NCBI GenBank assembly: GCA_039192515.1 | Contig: JBCCXA010000001.1 | Coordinates: forward strand, 246,954 to 310,953 | DNA length: 64,000 nucleotides | DNA from: Verrucomicrobiota bacterium | GTDB lineage: Bacteria; Verrucomicrobiota; Verrucomicrobiia; Methylacidiphilales; JBCCWR01 | Reading direction: 5' to 3' | Part shown: in pieces, positions 1 through 7,682 of the stretch | Position numbering within the stretch: the first letter of the stretch is position 1 | Layout of the letters: the number at the start of each line of letters is the position of its first letter | The notes under the pieces: model-generated | Told to the model about the DNA's origin: nothing | Databases searched by the model: none | What the model saw: the letters and a program-made list of their open reading frames with translations, nothing else | Made by a program: the position numbers and the translations under genes

Positions 1-197
1 GTTGTTTTGAGATACCCTAGCCTGGTTGCTTGATCTGCTGCTATTTGCTGTGAAAGTCTATAATCCACTGGATCATCCGATGGTTTTAACACCCGAATAC
101 CCGTAGATATTTGATTCTGAAATATAAGCTGACGTTCCTTAAGATTGTTTAGCTGACTCTTAAAAACTTCCGGGTATAAGTTACTTGTAACACGCAT
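1..197 (-). CDS. flgL: Flagellar hook-filament junction protein FlgL, N-terminal part (runs off the window)
   Basis: An open frame on the minus strand starts with ATG at 197 and reads to the window edge: MRVTSNLYPEVFK, then LKERQLIFQNQISTG and KPSDDPVDY. This N-terminus, with a helical D0 region and a conserved K-PSDDP turn, is typical of FlgL and the flagellin family. FlgL joins the last hook-associated ring to the filament outside the cell. It lies 56 bp downstream of flgK, the usual flgK-flgL order, so it is probably the next gene of the same operon. Only about 65 residues are visible, so confidence rests on the motif and the context. Confidence 0.85.
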   Translation of the reverse strand, partial: MRVTSNLYPEVFKSQLNNLKERQLIFQNQISTGIRVLKPSDDPVDYRLSQQIAADQATRLGYLKT

Positions 198-253
198 GGT
201 ATATGCTCCAATCTATCCTTTAATATTCTAAGATTAAACTCATCTTCTAATTA

Positions 254-1780
254 CTATGCTCCAATTCCTATAACTGCTAACATCATCTGATCTATGGTGG
301 ACATAAAACGTGCGGATGCTTCGAAGGAACGCTGGTAGGCAATCAGGTTGGTCATTTCTTCGTCTATGGATATACCTGAGATGGCCTCACGTTGATTATT
401 AAGTTGTTGTGAGATTAGCTCCTGAGAGTAATAATTATTTTGAGCTTGTTGAGCAATGATGGCGACATCCCCTACAGATGACCTATAGAATTCTCCAAGT
501 GTGGCATTATCCCTCAAGTTCGCAATGTCCTGAGCCTCATCTCCACTTAAAACGCCTAATGATGCGCCACCGGAAGCTCCTGCTGCAGCTATGTCATCTG
601 TATCCGTAATGGCAACGGCGATATTGGCAGCAGTCCCTCCAGCCGTAAAAAAGTTTCCTCCTATAGTTCCATCTAGATCATATCCTGTTGTATGCTGAGC
701 ATTAACTAGAGAAATAAGTTGCCCTGCTAGGTAATGTAGCTTATTGCTGAGTGGCGCTGAGCTAGCGGGTTGAGTGCCAGGAACCGTAGTTTGGGAGCCA
801 ATGTCACTATTGGCAGTAATCAATAGGGCGCCTAACTCTCCTTCGGTTGGCAATTCTGCCGCTCCTACGGGGGTATAATCTGTGCCGGTTGCAGATAAAG
901 CACTTATGGCTAACACCGTATTAGTTGCCTTGCTAAAGGCGTTTGTCACTGATAATGCATGTGTGCCGCCAGCTCCCGCCCCATCTGTTCCATTAACTAG
1001 AATAATATCGTTTCCACTGCCATTTGCGTCGGTCAACTCGATATCAATCATAGCGCTATTGGTGCCGTTGGTGGTGACATCAATATTGACTAGATCGGCC
1101 ATCCGCTCGACAAGTTCCTGTCTGCGGTCACGCAAATCATTGGCTGTAGATAGAGTATTGATTTCAACGCGTGAGATTTGTTGGTTCAACTCGGCTATTT
1201 CGGTTGCGTAGCTATTAATTTGGGAAGTTACGCTGGAAGCCTGTTCAAACATCCCCGCTTTGACATCGAGCACCCTATCGTAAGTAGACTGAATATCTAA
1301 AGCTAGGTTGTTGGCTCTTGAAAGAACTTCACTGCGTTTGATAGTCGAACTAGGGTCTGTAGCTAAGTCTTGCCAAGCATCCCAAAATTTATTCAAGCTT
1401 TCCTGTAGTCCTGTAGCAGAGCTAATCCCCTCAGTTATAGTTGTCTCAGAAGTTGAAAGCGATTCACCTAATGCATCTTGAATAAGGAGCGCGCCCTGCT
1501 CCCTCGACTCATATAAATGGAAAAGAGAATTTTGGCGGGTTACCATATCATCAAGAAAACTGGATCGAAGAGCCTGAATACCTACAACATAAGCGCCCAT
1601 CCCTTGCTGACCGTTGCCTAAAGGAATGGAAACATCCTGTTGAACTTGAGCGCGTTGGCGTGCTGCATTTGGTGTATTTACATTTGCCAAGTTATGCCCG
1701 GTTACTTCCATATTCACTCGAGACACGCTTAGCGAGTTTGCAGCCATTTGCAGTGAGGCATTTAATCCCATTCCAGACAT
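254..1780 (-). CDS. flgK: Flagellar hook-associated protein 1 (FlgK)
   Basis: The 508-residue protein carries the axial-protein signatures at both ends. Near residue 30 it has GHNLANVNTPNAARQ, the flagellar rod/hook D0 motif. At the C-terminus it has EEMTNLIAYQRSFEASARFMSTID, the FlgK-type terminal helix. FlgK sits outside the cell between hook and filament with FlgL. The middle (about 230-430) is Ala/Gly/Thr-rich and low in conservation, as expected for the surface-exposed D2/D3 region. It follows the flgN-like gene by 32 bp and precedes flgL. The N-terminal MSGMG offers two in-frame ATGs four codons apart; either could be used. Confidence 0.93.
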   Translation of the reverse strand: MSGMGLNASLQMAANSLSVSRVNMEVTGHNLANVNTPNAARQRAQVQQDVSIPLGNGQQGMGAYVVGIQALRSSFLDDMVTRQNSLFHLYESREQGALLIQDALGESLSTSETTITEGISSATGLQESLNKFWDAWQDLATDPSSTIKRSEVLSRANNLALDIQSTYDRVLDVKAGMFEQASSVTSQINSYATEIAELNQQISRVEINTLSTANDLRDRRQELVERMADLVNIDVTTNGTNSAMIDIELTDANGSGNDIILVNGTDGAGAGGTHALSVTNAFSKATNTVLAISALSATGTDYTPVGAAELPTEGELGALLITANSDIGSQTTVPGTQPASSAPLSNKLHYLAGQLISLVNAQHTTGYDLDGTIGGNFFTAGGTAANIAVAITDTDDIAAAGASGGASLGVLSGDEAQDIANLRDNATLGEFYRSSVGDVAIIAQQAQNNYYSQELISQQLNNQREAISGISIDEEMTNLIAYQRSFEASARFMSTIDQMMLAVIGIGA

Positions 1781-1812
1781 AATTACTCCTGATTAATATT
1801 CTTTCGCACTTA

Positions 1813-2262
1813 TTAAATTTCTACATTTAGTAACGATCCAGATGGCGCAAACCCAGAAGGTGAGATTCCTAATTGGTTATAAACAATGTTGTCGTTGTTT
1901 CCTAAAACTTCCCCAAAGATTGCTTGTAAGTATTGAAGACTATTTTCCAACAGAAGGTGGTTCTGCAGTGCAATTTCTTGAAGTAACTCCATTTTACTTC
2001 GACAAGCTTTTCTTTGTGGGAGATATGGGTCGTCTTTGGCTTCGGGCGTTGCTGGAGATGCTTGGTTAATTGCTCTTAGCAACTGTTCAAGACGCATGTA
2101 ATGCTTGTCGATTTGACTTGTAATGATAGGCAAGTGATTAGGATTTCTTGAGAGGATAGATTCCTGCTCTTCTTTCTGACAGCCTATGAGTTCATCAATA
2201 GTTGTTTCTAGGGCATTGAATGCGTCTAGGATTGGATCTTCTGTTTGCGTTTCTGTATTCAT
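1813..2262 (-). CDS. flgN: FlgN-like flagellar export chaperone (probable)
   Basis: A 149-residue, mostly helical, charged protein with long heptad-like stretches (for example DAFNALETTIDELIGCQKEEQESIL) and no membrane segment. FlgN binds the C-terminal helices of FlgK and FlgL in the cytoplasm and delivers them to the export gate. The identification rests on size, helical character and position directly upstream of flgK, because FlgN sequences diverge strongly. Its ATG overlaps the flgJ stop as ATGA at 2259-2262, so the two are likely translationally coupled. No other function is suggested by the sequence. Confidence 0.6.
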   Translation of the reverse strand: MNTETQTEDPILDAFNALETTIDELIGCQKEEQESILSRNPNHLPIITSQIDKHYMRLEQLLRAINQASPATPEAKDDPYLPQRKACRSKMELLQEIALQNHLLLENSLQYLQAIFGEVLGNNDNIVYNQLGISPSGFAPSGSLLNVEI

Positions 2263-2669
2263 GATAGATTGTCTCCAAGCTTCATAGAGGGCTCTTCTTT
2301 GTTTGTTCTAGATGATGATTCGAGTGTTGGACTAAATGGGACCTTAACTTCCGGTTCAATGGGCAAAACGCCGGCGCCAGCGCGCTTCATATCGCTCATG
2401 GACTGGTAGAGAATTTCTGCCAGTCCTAAACCTTTTCCTTCAGTAATTTTCTTGCTGAGAATTTGGCTATAAAAGTCGCTATAGATACTTCCGCCTGGCA
2501 TGGATCCATTTTGCTTTGCCAGGCTATTGGATAACTCTTGAAGCATAAAAGAAGCAAAGACACCTTCTAATTTTTTAGTCGCATCTTTTAGCTTGATATC
2601 ACGAGTAATAGCCTCCTGTTCGGGAGATTTATTCATGGCTATGCTAGATATTGTAGGATCAATTTTCAT
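2259..2669 (-). CDS. flgJ: FlgJ-type rod-binding protein without muramidase domain
   Basis: This 136-residue protein contains LEGVFASFMLQELSNSL, then GSIYSDFYSQILSKKITEGKGLGLAEILY. These are the conserved blocks of the rod-binding (Rod-bind/FlgJ N-terminal) domain. FlgJ caps the growing rod in the periplasm. The classical enterobacterial protein is about 310 residues with a C-terminal peptidoglycan hydrolase; here the protein stops after the rod-binding part, so the hydrolase must be a separate protein elsewhere. It overlaps flgI (2666-2669) and the flgN-like gene (2259-2262) by four bases each. Confidence 0.85.
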   Translation of the reverse strand: MKIDPTISSIAMNKSPEQEAITRDIKLKDATKKLEGVFASFMLQELSNSLAKQNGSMPGGSIYSDFYSQILSKKITEGKGLGLAEILYQSMSDMKRAGAGVLPIEPEVKVPFSPTLESSSRTNKEEPSMKLGDNLS

Positions 2670-4042
2670 TGGAGTATTAATTCTGCTTGCAAGGCGCCTG
2701 CCGTTTTCATGGATTGGAATATGGCCATCATATCTCTTGGAGTTACTCCTAGGCTATTCAGTGCAGTAGCAACCTCTTCTACGGTTGGCAAATCCTCAAA
2801 GACGAGAAAGTTTGCTTTTTCCTCAACGACATTGGTGGTCGTACTATCCGTTACAACTGTTTGAGCCCCTGTTGTCACGTTAACATCGCCTCCTCCTGCT
2901 CCATTGGCAGGAACTCCTTCTTGGCTCGTGCCAGGAACCATTTTGACTTCAAAGCCTGGTGGTGGTATTTGGTTTTGATCAAGCTGAACCTGTTGGCCGA
3001 ACTGATTTTCATAAACAACTCGGTTATTAATAATCAAAGGTGTTTCAGCAGCCCCTACAACCCCTTGCGCGGCAGTGCCACCAGCACCTCCGGCACCCGC
3101 GGAAATATCACCTAGAACATTTCCAGTGAAGGCATTGGGTTGGGATACATTTTGAGTCCTGGCTATAGAAACCGTGAGATTGCCATGTGCTACCGCTACG
3201 CTATGAATGCGAATCTTAGAGTTTGCCACAATCGTTCCGGTCTTTTCATTGATGACAATACGCGCTGGAGCATCCGGCCGAAACATCACGTTTTCTATGC
3301 GGGCAACAAAATCAATATGCTTGTGTTCCGCCTGAAATTGTTTTGGCACATAGACTCGAACAGTGCTGCTGTTCACCGCATAGGCTAATTTCGCAATCTG
3401 CTGATTGATAGCATTGGCCATGCGCACTGCAGTGGTGAAATCTGGTTCACGCACTGTGATTTCTAACACCCCTTCCACAAATAGCTCTGCGGGTATTTCG
3501 CGCTCTACGATGGCGCCTCCTGGTATACGTGCATTTGTAGGGTGATTCTTCTTAGCAGTAGCTCCGCCTGGCCCCCCAACACCTTCTAAAAAACCTCCCA
3601 CGGAGACACTGCCTTGAGCAACGGCGTAGACCGTTCCATCAGCCCCCATGAGCGGTGTTTGAAGAAGGGTTCCCCCCTGTAAAGATTTAGCATCTGCCAA
3701 CGACGAAACCTGCACATCTATTTTAGACCCATTGCGAGCAAAAGCTGAAACATTGGCGGTGATCATGACCACTGCAGCATTTTTGGCTTTGATATCTGGT
3801 GCCGTGATGGTCATACCAAATTTTTTGAGTAAGTTAGAAACCGTCTGGCGTGTAAGCAATGGGTCTGAGTCTCCCTTGCCATCCAGACCAACGACCAACC
3901 CATAACCAATCAATTGATTTTCCCGCGCACCTTGCACATGCGCTAAATCCTTAATTCGAGATTGGCCTAAAGCAAAGAAGGGCAGTAGCAATAGCAAAGC
4001 AACTGCCACTGCTTTGCTAGAGACAGATGCAGTTTGCTTCAT
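2666..4042 (-). CDS. flgI: Flagellar P-ring protein FlgI
   Basis: FlgI forms the P-ring in the periplasm around the rod. The ATG at 4042 is chosen because it gives a clean signal peptide (MKQTASVSSKAVAVALLLLLPFFALG) and lies 8 bp after the flgH stop; an upstream ATG at 4072 would overlap flgH. Family blocks visible are RIKDLAHVQGARENQLIGYGLVVGL near the mature start, and TALNSLGVTPRDMMAIFQSMKTAGALQAEL at the C-terminus. The protein is 458 residues, against about 365 in enterobacteria. The extra length is a Gly/Ala/Thr-rich insert of roughly 80 residues just before the C-terminal block. Confidence 0.94.
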   Translation of the reverse strand: MKQTASVSSKAVAVALLLLLPFFALGQSRIKDLAHVQGARENQLIGYGLVVGLDGKGDSDPLLTRQTVSNLLKKFGMTITAPDIKAKNAAVVMITANVSAFARNGSKIDVQVSSLADAKSLQGGTLLQTPLMGADGTVYAVAQGSVSVGGFLEGVGGPGGATAKKNHPTNARIPGGAIVEREIPAELFVEGVLEITVREPDFTTAVRMANAINQQIAKLAYAVNSSTVRVYVPKQFQAEHKHIDFVARIENVMFRPDAPARIVINEKTGTIVANSKIRIHSVAVAHGNLTVSIARTQNVSQPNAFTGNVLGDISAGAGGAGGTAAQGVVGAAETPLIINNRVVYENQFGQQVQLDQNQIPPPGFEVKMVPGTSQEGVPANGAGGGDVNVTTGAQTVVTDSTTTNVVEEKANFLVFEDLPTVEEVATALNSLGVTPRDMMAIFQSMKTAGALQAELILQ

Positions 4043-4049
4043 AGCGCCT

Positions 4050-4724
4050 TTAAAATGGACTAAGGAACTCATAAAACTTGGTAAGCCATCCTTTTTTCTG
4101 TTGTCTTGAAATAGTGCCTGTGCCTTTTTGTAAAATCTGCATTTCTGCAATGTTTGCAGAGGAGATCGTATTGGTTGCAGTAAGGTCTGACTGACGAATA
4201 AAGCCTGTAAGCACCAACTCACTGTGCTCTTTGCCTGTCTCATAGCCTCTGCGTGCTTCAATTCGCATGGTGCCATTCGGGGCTATTTCAATAATGCGTG
4301 CTTGGATGGTTGTTTGAAGAGTTTCGCTGTTGGCGATCGATCCAGACCCCTCGTGTGAACGAGATGAGTTCCATGAAAAAGTAGGGGTATTTCCATCATA
4401 AGTATACCAATCCCAATCACCGCCTGGAGGGAATAGAAGATTCGTGATTCCCTCGTTAAGCGAAGTATCTTTTTCTGTGGTGGTGCTTTGATCTTTGGTA
4501 GCAACCGTGCTCAAGTCAATGACGATGGTGATTAAATCCCCTACTGTGGATGCCTTGTCATCCGCATAGATCGACTGATACATGGTCTTGGTAGAAGGCC
4601 ATAAGGAGCCAATTCCGCCCGAAGCATTTCCTGTGCTGGTTAACCCAACGATCACGAGACCAACGACTAAGGTAGTTCCAATACCGAGCTTGTGATGTAT
4701 GATTGGCTTAGTTGGCATAGGCAA
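4050..4724 (-). CDS. flgH: Flagellar L-ring protein FlgH
   Basis: This 224-residue protein carries the FlgH blocks: SLWPSTKTMYQSIYADDKASTVGDLITIVI near the start, NGTMRIEARRG in the middle, and ELVLTGFIRQSDL with ANIAEMQILQKGTG at the end. FlgH makes the L-ring in the outer membrane. An N-terminal hydrophobic segment (about 14-30) looks like a signal sequence. There is no cysteine in the protein, so the lipoprotein anchor of the enterobacterial version is absent. Its start overlaps the flgA end by 17 bp. The stop lies just upstream of flgI. Confidence 0.92.
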   Translation of the reverse strand: MPMPTKPIIHHKLGIGTTLVVGLVIVGLTSTGNASGGIGSLWPSTKTMYQSIYADDKASTVGDLITIVIDLSTVATKDQSTTTEKDTSLNEGITNLLFPPGGDWDWYTYDGNTPTFSWNSSRSHEGSGSIANSETLQTTIQARIIEIAPNGTMRIEARRGYETGKEHSELVLTGFIRQSDLTATNTISSANIAEMQILQKGTGTISRQQKKGWLTKFYEFLSPF

Positions 4725-5805
4725 CGTTCCTTTCGTCTATCACCCGGACAGATAATAATTTCCGGGATTTATTATTTCGGGCAGGAATGATTTCGTTCCG
4801 CGCTCCATCCCTCATGGCAACAGCAGAGATCGAGATTTTCACACCTCCATCGCGGTAGTGAACGACTACCGGATCTCCTTGCCGGATAAGAACACGCGGG
4901 CGGAACTGGCTCCTGGTTAAAAGACTTCCTGGTGATATTGAGCGCGTTAGTTGCATATCTATGGGGAATTGCCCATCCAAGTAAAGATCTCTGGATTCCT
5001 TGAGCACATCTACCATGATGGCCTCAAACTTCGAAGCATTTAGATAGGCTCCGGATTTGGCCGAATCATTGGACCGCCATGCTGGTCTGACCCAGGACCA
5101 GCGAAAGCGAATATTTTTGGTAATTACTCTATCTCCATCTTCTTCAAAATGAATCGTTGCTACTGCCCATGGGTTCGAGAGTGTTGAAGAAGGAAGGTCT
5201 ACTACAATATCTGAGGGGCCCGCTGGTATAGCAAAAGACTGGAATTGATTTAACTCTTCGACACTTGCTTTCCCCTCACCCTTGGTGAGGCGACGTAGTG
5301 ATTTCTCAATCATCAATAGCACCGTTTTTTCCTCCACCCAACGCCCTGGCCGATCTACTATGCATGCTTTGGGTCCATCTCCGTCCCAAGCAATAGTGCC
5401 GTGGTAATGTTTCTTAAGAAATTTATCTACCATGCCACGTGTCCATTTTCTTTTATTACCGATTGGTGGGGTTTCCCCTATGCGCATCTTGAGAATTTTC
5501 GGATCTATTCCGCGTGCCTGCTGGAGCAGTTGGCCCAGCTGTAGGTCCTCACCCTTTACAGAAACTTTCTCATGCAGAATGAGTGTTTGGCCCGTCAAAG
5601 TTCCTCTAAAAGGACTTATCAGTAGCATGGAAATGAATAGAATATTCAGGAAGGGCTTGTCGACTCGCTTTGCTTTTTGGCACACGGAAAGAAATTGAGT
5701 GAGACTCGAGAGCAACGTGCAGAAGGGATTGGGTAGTGGTAGATCATAGACACTGAAATCTATGGTCTTAACTGCTTGGTTACTCTTTGTGTTGTCGATT
5801 CTCAT
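4708..5805 (-). CDS. flgA: Flagellar P-ring assembly chaperone FlgA (SAF domain)
   Basis: This 365-residue protein ends with an SAF-like region: SISPGSLLTRSQFRPRVLIRQGDPVVVHYRDGGVKIS, then AVAMRDGARNEIIPARNNKS. This is the FlgA signature region. FlgA is a periplasmic chaperone for P-ring assembly. A hydrophobic segment lies at about residues 53-68 (LNILFISMLLISPF), unusually far in for a signal peptide. The true start may therefore be an in-frame codon downstream of 5805. The annotated ATG overlaps the flgG stop (TAATG), which favours the long form. The middle is poorly conserved. Confidence 0.83.
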   Translation of the reverse strand: MRIDNTKSNQAVKTIDFSVYDLPLPNPFCTLLSSLTQFLSVCQKAKRVDKPFLNILFISMLLISPFRGTLTGQTLILHEKVSVKGEDLQLGQLLQQARGIDPKILKMRIGETPPIGNKRKWTRGMVDKFLKKHYHGTIAWDGDGPKACIVDRPGRWVEEKTVLLMIEKSLRRLTKGEGKASVEELNQFQSFAIPAGPSDIVVDLPSSTLSNPWAVATIHFEEDGDRVITKNIRFRWSWVRPAWRSNDSAKSGAYLNASKFEAIMVDVLKESRDLYLDGQFPIDMQLTRSISPGSLLTRSQFRPRVLIRQGDPVVVHYRDGGVKISISAVAMRDGARNEIIPARNNKSRKLLSVRVIDERNVAYAN

Positions 5806-6590
5806 TAACGTTTCAAGCTGTTGACTAGACTAAGCATCTCATCCGAGGATTGGATGGATTTGGAATTGATTTCATAGGCTCGCTGTGCCTGAATCAGTCG
5901 CACCATCTCTTCCACGACTCGTACATTTGACCCCTCTAGGAATCCCTGAGCTATCGTGCCAGTGCCCTGCTCGCCCGGAGTAATGCCTGTTGTTGCAGCT
6001 CCGGAAGCTTCTGTCTCGAGGAACAGATTATTACCCGCAGAACGTAGCCCTTCTGGGTTAGGGAATGTGGCAAGTGTAATAGGAGCAAGCGCTTGAATGG
6101 CCCCATCTACCACAACTGAAAGACTGCCGCTTTTGCCAATGGATACGTCTGTCGCGTTTGTATCGATTTGTCCTACACCATCTAGCTGATAACCAGTGGT
6201 AGTAACCATTAGGCCCTCAGCATTTAAGGTGAACTGCCCGTCACGTGTATAACCGAATGTTCCATCCGGTAAGGTGACCCGAAAGAAGCCTTTTCCCTCG
6301 ATAGCAACATCAAGAGGAGCACCCGTGCTTTTTAAATCTCCAGGACTAAATGATGTTACGGATGCGATTGGACGCGACCCATAACCTACTTGTAACCCCG
6401 TAGGTGTGTTTGATCCATCTGCTAAAGTGCCTCCCGGAGCCCGCTCCGTTTGGTACATCAAGTCCTCAAATTGAAGACTCTTGGCTTTAAAGCCAGAGGT
6501 GTTTACGTTAGCTAAGTTATTGGCAATGATGTCAACGTTGGTCTGTTGTCCTGTCATGCCATTTGCTGAGGCCCAAAGTGCTCTTATCAT
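5805..6590 (-). CDS. flgG: Distal rod protein FlgG
   Basis: The 261-residue protein begins MIRALWASANGMTGQQTNVDIIANNLANVNTSGFK, a textbook FlgG N-terminus, and ends with EEMVRLIQAQRAYEINSKSIQSSDEML. The internal block APLDVAIEGKGFFRV is also conserved. The length matches the family (about 260). FlgG forms the distal rod of the flagellar basal body, in the periplasm. It lies 19 bp after flgF and overlaps flgA by one base, so the three are one transcription unit. Confidence 0.97.
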   Translation of the reverse strand: MIRALWASANGMTGQQTNVDIIANNLANVNTSGFKAKSLQFEDLMYQTERAPGGTLADGSNTPTGLQVGYGSRPIASVTSFSPGDLKSTGAPLDVAIEGKGFFRVTLPDGTFGYTRDGQFTLNAEGLMVTTTGYQLDGVGQIDTNATDVSIGKSGSLSVVVDGAIQALAPITLATFPNPEGLRSAGNNLFLETEASGAATTGITPGEQGTGTIAQGFLEGSNVRVVEEMVRLIQAQRAYEINSKSIQSSDEMLSLVNSLKR

Positions 6591-6609
6591 AGTTTTATCT
6601 TTCTTCTAC

Positions 6610-7344
6610 CTATGGATTTGCTATGCGAAGCAACTCCTCGGTTAACCTATCGCTTTCCTTCACAACCTTTTGATTTGCTTCAAAGGCTCTCGTGAGCTGA
6701 ATCATATGGATCATCTCTTCCACGGGTTTGATGTTGCTACCCTCAAGTGTGTATTGTGAAAGTGTGTCGCCTACGGCGAGTCCCGGTACGGGCTCTTGAT
6801 CTCCTTTAGCCTCGAACCGGCCAAATTTACTAAGTGCAAGTTGTTGGCTGGGATCTTGAAAATATGCCGTTCCTATTTGCCCGTAATTTTGCCCATCTAC
6901 CTGGATCATTCCCTCTCTTGAAACGACAAATTCCCCGCCGTCAGGAATACTTATAGTTGCTCCAAATACATCAAGCAACATAGCACCGTCGGTTGTGCGT
7001 AATAAGGTATCGGTCCCTCGCACGAATTGTCCGTTACGTGTAAAGCTTGTTTGTCCTTCTGGTTCAAGAACACTGAAAAATGCGCGACCTTCGATCGCTA
7101 AATGGTAAGGGCTATCACTTTTCTGTAATGGACCCTGAGAAAAATCATAATGTTTTTCGTGAAGACCTAATGTTCCCTTATCAGGATCCTGTAATTGACT
7201 GTTATGATTCAACATGGAACCAAAGGTTTGAATTTCAGCACGAGCTCCAGGAATAGCGCTGCGAGAAAGATTAGCGCTTACGGTATTTTGATGCTCCCAC
7301 TGATTGAGCATGCCATTTATTGCCTGATATATTCCAACATTCAT
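6610..7344 (-). CDS. flgF: Flagellar basal-body rod protein FlgF
   Basis: This 244-residue rod protein has YHLAIEGRAFFSVLEPEGQTSFTRNGQF, the FlgE/F/G core, and ends with VEEMIHMIQLTRAFEANQKVVKESD. Its N-terminus (MNVGIYQAINGMLNQWEHQNTVSANLS) is shorter and less conserved than that of FlgG, which favours FlgF. It is the first gene of the minus-strand flagellar operon. A sigma-54-type promoter lies 25-39 bp upstream of its ATG. FlgF is a proximal-rod component in the periplasm. Confidence 0.9.
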   Translation of the reverse strand: MNVGIYQAINGMLNQWEHQNTVSANLSRSAIPGARAEIQTFGSMLNHNSQLQDPDKGTLGLHEKHYDFSQGPLQKSDSPYHLAIEGRAFFSVLEPEGQTSFTRNGQFVRGTDTLLRTTDGAMLLDVFGATISIPDGGEFVVSREGMIQVDGQNYGQIGTAYFQDPSQQLALSKFGRFEAKGDQEPVPGLAVGDTLSQYTLEGSNIKPVEEMIHMIQLTRAFEANQKVVKESDRLTEELLRIANP

Positions 7345-7368
7345 ATAATACCAACCGCTCCTTATAAC

Positions 7369-7383
7369 GCATGCGGTGTGCCA
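7369..7383 (-). promoter_or_regulatory. Candidate sigma-54 (-24/-12) promoter of the flagellar operon
   Basis: Read on the minus strand the sequence is TGGCACACCGCATGC. It has GG and GC exactly 10 bases apart, matching the sigma-54 consensus TGGCAC-N5-TTGC at all positions but one in the -12 element. The predicted start point would fall near 7357, leaving a short leader before the flgF ATG at 7344. Sigma-54 control of rod and hook genes is common in several phyla. No activator or rpoN gene is visible in this window. Confidence 0.6.
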
Positions 7384-7682
7384 GGTTGATTTGCTGGATT
7401 TATAAGTGCTTGATAATCAACATGAAGCAAACTTGAAAAACTTGTTCACAACTGTAAAAAGAAAAAATATGAGGGGAGAAAATTCCGTCCTTCGGGAAAA
7501 ATCTTCTGGAATAGTCAAAACCCTCACAGCAAAGAAATTCTTATTTTGCTATTTTAGATGTTTTGGTATCTTTTGGCCCATATGAATAACACGATCTCTT
7601 ATGAAAGGCCATAGATCATTAGAAGCCACCTGGCACCCTTCTGATGTCCTATGATTTGATATTGACTTAGCGTCAGCCTCTC
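7384..7682. other. Divergent intergenic region between flgF and the CNNM gene
   Basis: This stretch of 299 bases has no convincing coding frame. It must hold the promoter of the plus-strand transporter gene and any enhancer sites for the flagellar promoter. It contains AT-rich runs (7440-7470) but no clear terminator or repeat that I can defend. Confidence 0.5.

Noticed and set aside
882..1211. Plus-strand frame inside flgK
   Set aside because: Antisense to a conserved flagellar gene, with composition typical of a shadow frame.
4043..4276. Extended N-terminus of FlgI starting at 4276
   Set aside because: It overlaps flgH in another frame and hides the clean signal peptide that begins at 4042.
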